Source: Porphyra umbilicalis (lineage: Eukaryota > Rhodophyta > Bangiophyceae > Bangiales > Bangiaceae). From it: 64,000 bases of DNA. Of the stretch, positions 57,244-64,000 are shown piece by piece. The position numbers and the translations under genes are program-made. Each line of letters begins with the position of its first letter. Position 1 is the stretch's first letter. The DNA lies in assembly GCA_002049455.2 (NCBI GenBank), contig KV918798.1, positions 310,001 to 374,000 of the forward strand. The letters are read 5' to 3'. Under the pieces are notes generated by a model. The model was not told where the DNA came from, ran no database searches, and worked only from the letters and a program-made list of their open reading frames with translations.

Positions 57244-58562
57244 TCATTGATCCACCGAGGTGCTTGCGTCAGACGTGTTGAAGCCAAACTGTTGACCGCT
57301 GGCTATGGCATACACGATGAGTGTCAACATCATGATGACAAACGCCGCAACGACGAGCGCGGGGGCGTGCGGCGACTCCCACGTTTCCGGGTCGTCCACG
57401 ACCGACAGCAGTGCGCGGCGGCGGCGGTGGAATTGGCGGAGGCCGTAGAGCGCAGAGAGGAGGGCCATCGTCCACGCGACGGCCACGACGATGAGGCGGT
57501 ACGGGAAGCCTTCGTCATGGAAAAAGACGAGCGCAAACGTGCCGAGGGCGCCGAGGTTGAGGCCCGCCCAGACCCACTGATGAGGGGGGGAACGGGCGAA
57601 ATAAAAAACGACGGGTACAGGGAGGGAGGAACAACGACAGCCCGGCAGGTGGTGTCAGCAGCGCGGAGAAGAAGAAAAACTAATGTCAGTTCCCGCGCAC
57701 CAAACAAGCGGCGCCCTATCTTCTTCACCGGCATCCCCTTGGACGAAAGAGTCCTCCCTACTGCGCGACATACCTTGAAAAATGTGCGCTCCGAGCTCAA
57801 ACTTGTTTTCATGAAGTCCTGTCCCCCAAAAAAGCAAAGGAGGGAGACACAGCCAAGAAGAGGTGAAAAGCAACAGACGCAGCACAACCAAAGCACAGGA
57901 GGAACCAGAGCGTCAGTGATTTGGGCCTTCAGTCCGCCTCCCACCACATCGGTCCACCGCCGGTCACCCCCCGCCCCCCACCCGCCCCCTCCTCCCACCC
58001 CCACGCACCTTGATCTTCTTTTTGAGCTCCCTCTCCTCCTTGGCCGCCGCCTTTTCCGCCGCCTCCACATCCACCTCGGCCGCCGCCGCAGCGTCAATAA
58101 GCCCCACGTCAGGGGTCGCGACCTTTGGCGCCGCCACCCGCGCGTCGGCCATCAGCTGCTCCTTGCGCGCTGTCTCGGCGCGCGCCATATCGAGCACCGC
58201 GTAATCCCCCGGCGCCGGCGGCCGGGGGCTCGTCAACCGCCGCAGCAGCCCCGGGCCGGGGCTCCCGATGTGCGCAACGGCCGCGTCCCACGCGCCGACA
58301 TCGACGGCTTGGGCGTCCCGCCCGGCCGTCGGTGGGCGCCCGCCAAAGCCACTGCGGCTGCGGCGGCGGCCGACAGAGGGGAGGAAGGAGTCGTCGTGGG
58401 GGGGTCAAAGCCGCCCCCGCCGCCGGCAGAGGACCAGAGGCTCGGCGTGGCGGGCGCGCCGGGGCGCAGTCGCCCAACGGCCGCGCGGTGAGGGGGTGCC
58501 GGCTGTGTGCACGCGCGTGCCGCCGGGGGTGGTCGGGTCGTCGCGGCGGGGGGGTCGTCCAT
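57244..58562 (-). CDS. VTC1-like DUF202 membrane protein (polyphosphate/VTC complex), three exons
   Basis: The C-terminal part is a DUF202/VTC1 domain, the three-helix membrane module of the vacuolar transporter chaperone complex that makes and translocates polyphosphate. Its signature SSERTFFK|WVWAGLNLGALG spans an exon junction. Exon 1 (58562-58009) runs from ATG 58562 to KKIK and ends at donor GTGCGT. Exon 2 (57818-57774) is a 45-base microexon coding DFMKTSLSSERTFFK. Exon 3 (57576-57244) carries the rest, including the helices GALGTFALVFF, VVAVAWTMALLSAL and ALVVAAFVIMMLTLIVYAIA, to a TGA at 57244-57246. Both introns are phase 0. No SPX or polymerase domain is seen; instead there is about 180 residues of Pro/Ala-rich then coiled-coil-like charged sequence (AAEKAAAKEERELKKKIK). 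A C7 run at 58398-58404 causes a frame change in exon 1, so the extreme N-terminus is uncertain. Confidence 0.8.
57577..57773 (-). other. intron 2 of VTC1-like gene (197 bp)
   Basis: Donor GTATGT at 57768-57773 and acceptor CAG ending at 57577. Splicing joins TTTTTCAAG to TGGGTCTGG in phase 0. Confidence 0.85.
57819..58008 (-). other. intron 1 of VTC1-like gene (190 bp)
   Basis: Donor GTGCGT at 58003-58008 and a T-rich acceptor TTTTTTGGGGGACAG ending at 57819. Phase 0. Confidence 0.8.
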
Positions 58563-59969
58563 GGTTGGGAAGGGGGGGGGGAGGTGGGGGGGGGGGGTAG
58601 CGCGGTAGGTGCACCGGGGAAAAGGGCTGCCGTTGGGTGGTAGTGGGCCCTGGGGAATGGAGGGCGGGAAGAGGGGGAACAACGGCTGTGGCAACGTTGC
58701 GTCGAGGCAATCGGGGAACGGAGGCGGTGCGAGGTGATAATCTGGACGAGTTCAATCGGCGTCCCGCCGGGTGGTCGATGGCGGGTTTTGTAACAGCCGC
58801 AACAGAGGAGCCAAGGACGCGCGCGCTCGCTGACGACGGCAACAGCAAGGAGGGCCCACACGTGCTGGTCTGTGCAGCGCACGCCACAAACCCATGGTCC
58901 ACCAGCGAGGTACGCCAGGCATGTACCACGTTTGGCCAAGCGCCGGCCTGCTGCGCGCTGTTGCCGCAGCACGCTGGCCCGACAGCTGCACGTCCAATGC
59001 CGCGCGGACACCGCTCGGGCAAGCGCCGGACATACGGGTGGCGTTGCCGGCGTCGGCGGCGAGCCTCGCCGTCCGCGGGCCCGCACGCATGGCCATTGAA
59101 CGGACTCCACCAACAAGAAGGAACAAGCGAGTGTGCCTTGTCCGAAAACGTGCCGACAGCGGACCGACGCCGAGGTTTCGCACGCGTGGCGAGCCCAGCT
59201 GGTAAGCTGGCGCGCCTGATGCCGACGTCACGGCCAGGGGGCACGCGGGCCTGACCAGGCGGGGCGCGTGTCCTAAAAAGGACCGCCATTGGTCGTGAAG
59301 AAGCTGGGGAGCGGCCGCGCGGTTCGTGCAAGGGCGCAGACCTTGCACCGTCGGCCCCCTGCGGCGGCTCGTATCCGGCCATTGCGTGTCTTGCGGCGCG
59401 TTGGGGACCGGATGCGGTCCCCTCCTATGGGGACACCGCGCTCCATTGATCTGCATGCATCACGGCGCCCGTGTCTGGGCCGCCGTCGGGGGCACACACG
59501 CCCCTGTGGCGCTGCGCGCGCGTGGACGCACGGGCGGCACGCCGATCACGACCCTCATCGACGGGCCACAAGGGCCGTCGGTGGCGCCCCCCCCCCCCCG
59601 CTCGGCAGCGGCCGAGGCGGGCGGCGCGCCGTCGCGCCCCGCGCGCACGCCGTCGACGCGCGCCGCCGCCGCCGCCGCCGCCGCGACCACCCGCCGGCCG
59701 CGCGCGTGCCGCTCGCCCGCCACGCGCCGCGCGCCGGTGCCAGGTGCGGCCGGCCACGGGGGCGACCGCCACCCCCGGGGGTGGCGCCCCCCCCCGCCCG
59801 CGCCACCCCACCGCGCGCCGTCGGCGGGCGGCGGGGGCGAGCCTCGGACCGCCCCCCCGCGTGCCGTCCGACCGACCGCCGTCCGTCCGACGCGGGCGGC
59901 GGCGGGCGGCGCCGTGCCGCCGGCGGGAGCCGCCGCCGCCCCGTGGCGCGACGCGGCGGCGGCACGCGG

Positions 59970-60000
<31 letters not shown>

Positions 60001-61041
60001 GGCGTGTGGCCGTCTGGGGAGACGGCCCGTGCCGTCCCGGCCGTGAAAATGGGCCGCGCGTGGGCAACCACGGCGCTCGGTCGGCCGCGCGCATCCAAAG
60101 CCATACCGCCAGAGGGGCAATGACACGGAGAAGTATTCCCGTGGTCGACGGCCGCGCCCGCGGCGGCCGCCGTCCACGACCACCCGCGCGTCGGACCACG
60201 CGGTCGGTGGGTGGGTGGGGGGGTCCCCACCGGGCGCCCCACGGTGCCGAGGGGCACGCGCGCAGACGCCCTCCGTGTCCTCCCGTCAGAACCCGTCAGG
60301 GACACCCCCCCCGCACCGGCAACGCCGCCCCCCACCCCGCCCATGCCGCGACGGACGGTCCTGTACACTGGCGGTGCGGTGGGTGTGTCCCCCCCCCCCC
60401 CGCCACCCACGCACCGCCCGCAACCGCCGGCGTCCACCGTCATCCGGGCGCGGCGCCCGCCCCCCCCCTCCCCCCCCCCCCCCCCCCGCGCCGCCCCGGT
60501 CCGGGCGGCGCGCCCCCGCGCCGCGCGCCCCCCCCGACCGGCGGCGCGCGCCACCGTCGGCGGCGCGCCGACGCGGCGCGACGCGCCCGCCCCCGCCCCG
60601 CGTCGACGGGGACGGCCCCGTGGCGGCGGCGGCGGCACCGCCCCCCGCCGCCCGTGGCGGGCGGCCACGGCGGCCGCGCGGGGTGGGGTGGGAGGGGGGG
60701 GCGGGGGGCACCCCCCACCAACGGCGCGCCAGTCGGGGGGGGGCGCCGCCCCCCGACGCCGCCGCCGCCCGCCGCCCCGCGGGTGCCCCGGGACGGCCGC
60801 CGCGGCCGCCGCCGCGCCGCCCACCACGTCGACGGCGTCGGCCGCGGGGGGGGGGCGGCGGCCGCGGCGGGGGGGGGGGAGCCCCCCGCGTCGCCGCCGC
60901 CGCCGCCGCCGCCGCCCACAACCGCCGCTGTGGCGGGCGGGGGGGGGGGGCGCGTCCGCAGCCGACGGCGGCGGCGGCGGCGGCGGCGGCGCGGCCGCGT
61001 GCGGGGGGCGCGCGCGCGCCCGCGGGGCGACGGGGGGGAGC

Positions 61042-61072
<31 letters not shown>

Positions 61073-62380
61073 CGCGGCACGCCCCCGTCGGGGGGGGGGC
61101 ACGACGCCCCCGCGCCATGACGGCGCCAGCGCCGGCGACGCGCCGGCCACGCCGACGGCGGCCGACCGACGGCGGCGGCGGCGGCGGCGACGTCGGCCGT
61201 GCGGCCGCCGTCAGACGCCGACGGCGCCCCCGCCGACGCGGCGCGCGGCGCCGGCGCCGCGACCGGCTTCGCCGTCGGCGTGCGCCGCCGCGGCGCGGCG
61301 GCGGCGCGTCAGCGGCGGCAACGACACGCCCGCCCCCAGTCGACGCTCCCCTCTGTGGCCCGCCCGGCCGGCCGACGCGCCGCGCGCGCCACGGCGCCGT
61401 CGGCCCCGCGGCGACCGCCGCCGCCGCGGCTGCCGCCGCCGCCGCCCCGGCGGACGCTGCCGCCCGACGACCGCGTCGACGCGGGCGGCCGCGGCGGTCG
61501 CGGCGCCGCGGTGCCGCGGCGGCGGCGCCGACCGCGCGCGCGGGCGCGGGGGGGGGGGTCGCCGCCGCGGCGGGCGCTGCGGGTGGCGGGGCGGGGTCCC
61601 CCCCCCCCCGCCCGCGCCCCGACGGCGCGGCGGCGGGTGCGGCGGGTGCGGGTGCGGCGGCGCCGCCCCCCGCGCAATGCCCTCCCCGCGCGTCGCGCGG
61701 CGGACCGCCGCCCGCCCGCCGGCGGGGCGGCCGCCGGCGGCGGCACCCGCCGGCGGCGGCGGCGCCACGCCCGCGCGCCCGACGGCGGCGGTCGTCGGTG
61801 CCGCGGGGACCGCCGGTCGCGCCGCGCGGCGGCGAGGGAGGGCGGCGTGGCGGCGGCGGGCGGCGGGGGGGGGGGGGGGGGGGGCGCCCGCGCCGCCTCG
61901 CGTCGCGTCGACGGCGTGGCGCGGCGGCCCCGCCGCGCGCGTCGGCGGCGCGGCGGGCGGCCGACGCGGGTGGGGGCGGTCGGGGTTTCGTCTGGGGGGG
62001 ACGACGGGTGCGGTCGGCGGTGGGGCGTGCGCCGGCGCTGTTCGGCACGGGCGCACCGCCCGCCAGGGGCGGTCGACCAACGAAATGGAGGGCCGGCCGT
62101 CAATCGCCGGCCGGCCCCAGACGACCAACGGCCTGCAAGGGTGCGTGTTCGGTCCCAATCGCGGTTTTTTGCAAAAAAACAACCACCACGCGGTCGCTCC
62201 TAAACGCAAGACACGCAACAGTGCCTCGGCTGCGCCGCGCCAAGCAAACACACCTACCTACACGCACCAGCGGCGGCCGCGCAGCGTAGAGGGCGCCTCT
62301 ATACCTCCCGCCTTGCCCCCCCCCCCCACCCCCACCACGCCCGCCACTGCCACGCCACGGCCGCCACGTGCGGGCGGCGC
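58563..62380. other. long GC-extreme intergenic tract
   Basis: 3.8 kb between the HSP90 stop and the VTC1-like start. About 59.56-62.06 kb is almost pure G/C, dominated by CGG, CCG and GCG triplets with many G or C runs of 8-18. Frames over 800 codons exist on both strands, but only as Arg/Ala/Pro/Gly text with no motif. I see no gene. Confidence 0.5.
59560..62060. repeat. low-complexity CGG/CCG-rich tract
   Basis: Triplet-like low complexity with many runs of four or more G separated by short loops, capable of quadruplex formation on either strand. Confidence 0.75.
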
Positions 62381-64000
62381 CTAGACCACCTCTGGGTCAA
62401 TCGCCTTGCTCTCCGACGCTGCCGCCGGCGGGTCCTCCTTGGGCGCCGCCGCCGCGGCCGGCGGCGCCGGCGCGCCGACCGCCGAAGACACGAGCTTGCT
62501 CACGCGCGACGCAAAGCCCGCCGTATCCGCCAAGTTGTACCCGCCCGTCAGCAGCGCCAGGTCGTACAGGAGGGTGCCGAGCTGCTCGGTGCTCGCGTCC
62601 CCATCCTTGTCGGCCGACAGTTTGGCCTTGAGCGACAAGACGATCGGGTGGTCGGGGTTGATCTCGAGCGTGCGGGCGGTGCTGAGGTACTGCTCCATGT
62701 CGGACGAGCCGGTCGCGGAATTCTCCCGCATGTACCGCTCCATGGTCGGCGACACGCCAAAGTCGCTCTGCACGATCGCCGAGGGAGACTCGGTCAGCCG
62801 CTCCGAGAGGGTCACCTTGGCAACGGTCTTGGTGAGGAGCGTTTGGAGGTAGGCGGTGACGTCGGTCAGCTCGGCGGCGGCAGCCTCATCCTTGGCCTTG
62901 TCTTGGTCGCTCTTGTCCGCCTCGCTGGGCATCTTAAACGACTCCTTGGCCACGTCGACGAGCTTGAGGGTGCCCTCCTCGCCGGCCTTGCCAGCGTCCG
63001 AGTCAACCGCCAGCTTCATCTTGATCGTCGACAGGGACTGGATGGAGATCTCGTCAATGGCCTCGGTCAGGTACAGGACCTCATAGCCCGCGGAGCGGAG
63101 CTTTTCCATGGCCGGCGCGCTCGCAGCCGCCGCCTTGGACGAGCCCGTCACATAGTAGATCTCGCTCTGCCCCTCCTTCATCCGCCCGACGTACTCGCCA
63201 AAGGACGTCACGTCATCGCCCGACGCGGACGAGTACCACCGGGTTAGGCCAGCCAGCTCTTCCGCGTAATCCGAGTCGTCAATGATGCCGGCCTTGAGGT
63301 AGCGGCCAAACTGGGACCAAAACTTGGTGTAGTCGGCCTGGTCCTCCCGCCCCGCAATCTCCTTAAACATGTCGACGCACTTGCGGACGAGGCGCTTGGA
63401 GATGATGCGGAGGACGCGGGACTGTTGGAGGATCTCCCGGCTGACATTGAGCGGCAGGTCCTCCGAGTCGACGACGCCGCGGACAAAGCACAGCCAGCGG
63501 GGGACAAACTCCTCAAACTTGTCCGAGATGAAGACGCGCTTGACGTACAGCTTGAGCATCCGGCCCGCTTCGTCAAACATGTTTTGCTGCAGCTCGTACG
63601 GCAGCATGGACGGGGTGAAGAGCACCGCCCGGAACTCCACGTCGCCCTCCACCGCAAAGTGCGAGTGCGCCATGGGCGCGAGCGCGTCCTTGGCGAGCGT
63701 CTTGTAAAACTCATTGTAGTCCTCCTCCTCCACCTCCCGAGGGCGCCGCATCCACAGCGGCTTGAGCTTGTTGACCTGCGCCCACCCAGAGACGGTCGTG
63801 GGCACCTTTTTCATCTTTTGGGTGCCGTCCTCGTTCTTCTCCTCCCCATCTGGCTCGTCGACCATCTCGGTGGACGTCTCCCACGCGTAGATGGGGAAGG
63901 CGATAAACTCCGAGTAGCGGCGGAGGAGGTCCCCAAGGCGGTGGTTCTCCAGCAGCTCCATCGACCCCGACTTGACGTGCAGGGTGATGCGGGTGCCCGA
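62381..64000 (-). CDS. HSP90-family chaperone, organellar/ER type, 5' part beyond the window
   Basis: The middle and C-terminal domains of an HSP90 ATPase chaperone. The frame is open to the window edge (SGTRITLHVK precedes MELLENHRL), so the N-terminal ATP-binding domain lies beyond 64000. Seen in order: YSEFIAFPIYAWET; KPLWMRRPREVEEEDYNEFY; the HFAVEGDVEFRAVLF block; LKLYVKRVFISDKFEEFVPR; VVDSEDLPLNVSREILQQS (catalytic-loop arginine region); and the C-terminal dimerisation region with LEINPDHPIVLSL near 62640. It ends AIDPEVV with a TAG at 62381-62383, lacking both the cytosolic MEEVD and an ER-retention KDEL. That fits a plastid or mitochondrial paralog better than GRP94, but targeting depends on the missing N-terminus. 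A Pro/Ala-rich stretch precedes the end. No introns or frame changes are seen in 540 codons, in contrast to neighbouring genes. Confidence 0.93.
   Translation of the reverse strand, partial: SGTRITLHVKSGSMELLENHRLGDLLRRYSEFIAFPIYAWETSTEMVDEPDGEEKNEDGTQKMKKVPTTVSGWAQVNKLKPLWMRRPREVEEEDYNEFYKTLAKDALAPMAHSHFAVEGDVEFRAVLFTPSMLPYELQQNMFDEAGRMLKLYVKRVFISDKFEEFVPRWLCFVRGVVDSEDLPLNVSREILQQSRVLRIISKRLVRKCVDMFKEIAGREDQADYTKFWSQFGRYLKAGIIDDSDYAEELAGLTRWYSSASGDDVTSFGEYVGRMKEGQSEIYYVTGSSKAAAASAPAMEKLRSAGYEVLYLTEAIDEISIQSLSTIKMKLAVDSDAGKAGEEGTLKLVDVAKESFKMPSEADKSDQDKAKDEAAAAELTDVTAYLQTLLTKTVAKVTLSERLTESPSAIVQSDFGVSPTMERYMRENSATGSSDMEQYLSTARTLEINPDHPIVLSLKAKLSADKDGDASTEQLGTLLYDLALLTGGYNLADTAGFASRVSKLVSSAVGAPAPPAAAAAPKEDPPAAASESKAIDPEVV

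Noticed and set aside
59289-62384. Plus-strand frame of 1031 codons and a minus-strand frame of 862 codons in the GC tract
   Set aside because: Both are consequences of the near absence of A and T. There is no motif, no bias towards one strand and no plausible hydrophobic or folded segment.
1-64000. CRISPR arrays, bacterial operons, ribosomal RNA and tRNA genes
   Set aside because: The tandem arrays seen are coding or lie within a retroelement, introns and eukaryotic gene families exclude a prokaryote, and I saw no rRNA or convincing tRNA fold by eye.

Overview
This is nuclear DNA from a eukaryote with GC-rich genes. The best guess is a bangiophyte red alga of the Porphyra/Pyropia kind. The reasons are very high GC with long CGG/CCG and Gly/Ala/Pro-rich tracts, two short GT-AG introns of about 190-200 bp, a protein that looks plastid-targeted, and a secreted cysteine-repeat protein whose last module resembles CBM1-like polysaccharide-binding domains known from Porphyra. 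This assignment is inference, not proof.

The window is a mosaic of two compositions. GC-rich segments at about 0.7-5.4 kb and 45-64 kb carry recognisable host genes. Much of the block between them (about 6.4-43 kb) has lower GC and is a transposon graveyard with little clear host coding. Left island: a DUF1761 membrane protein (684-1106, minus) and a secreted protein with about 13 tandem 29-residue cysteine units (3874-5444, minus).

Graveyard, left to right: a 1.56-kb segment bounded by 51-bp inverted repeats (6365-7927); a decayed hAT transposase (9357-11228, plus); an unrecognised 277-codon ORF (16082-16915, plus); a decayed Tc1/mariner-IS630-type transposase (17557-18330, minus); and a second hAT relative (24240-25904 and 31554-31860). 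The second hAT was split by an LTR retroelement (25905-31548) with two near-identical 473-bp LTRs, a 5-bp target duplication, a PBS-like site and a polypurine tract. Its interior is made largely of two tandem-repeat arrays and shows no reverse transcriptase, so it looks like a non-autonomous LARD-type element. Further right are a same-frame pseudogene resembling the end of a 2OG-Fe(II) oxygenase (34748-35788, minus) and a Crypton-type element (37320-40777, minus) with tyrosine-recombinase motifs followed by a GCR1_C-like domain.

Right island: an alpha/beta-hydrolase apparently fused to TPR repeats (45722-49222, plus); ALG1, a mannosyltransferase of N-glycan precursor synthesis (49780-51419, minus); a probably plastid PDZ protein with a C-terminal membrane anchor (52236-53033, plus); an enlarged pyroglutamyl-peptidase I (53695-54873, minus); a three-exon VTC1-like DUF202 membrane protein of the polyphosphate system (57244-58562, minus); and the C-terminal part of an organellar-type HSP90 that runs off the right edge (62381-64000, minus). 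These look like unrelated housekeeping genes, not a pathway cluster. Several host genes change frame exactly inside long G or C runs, which suggests sequence error or slippage rather than true inactivation.
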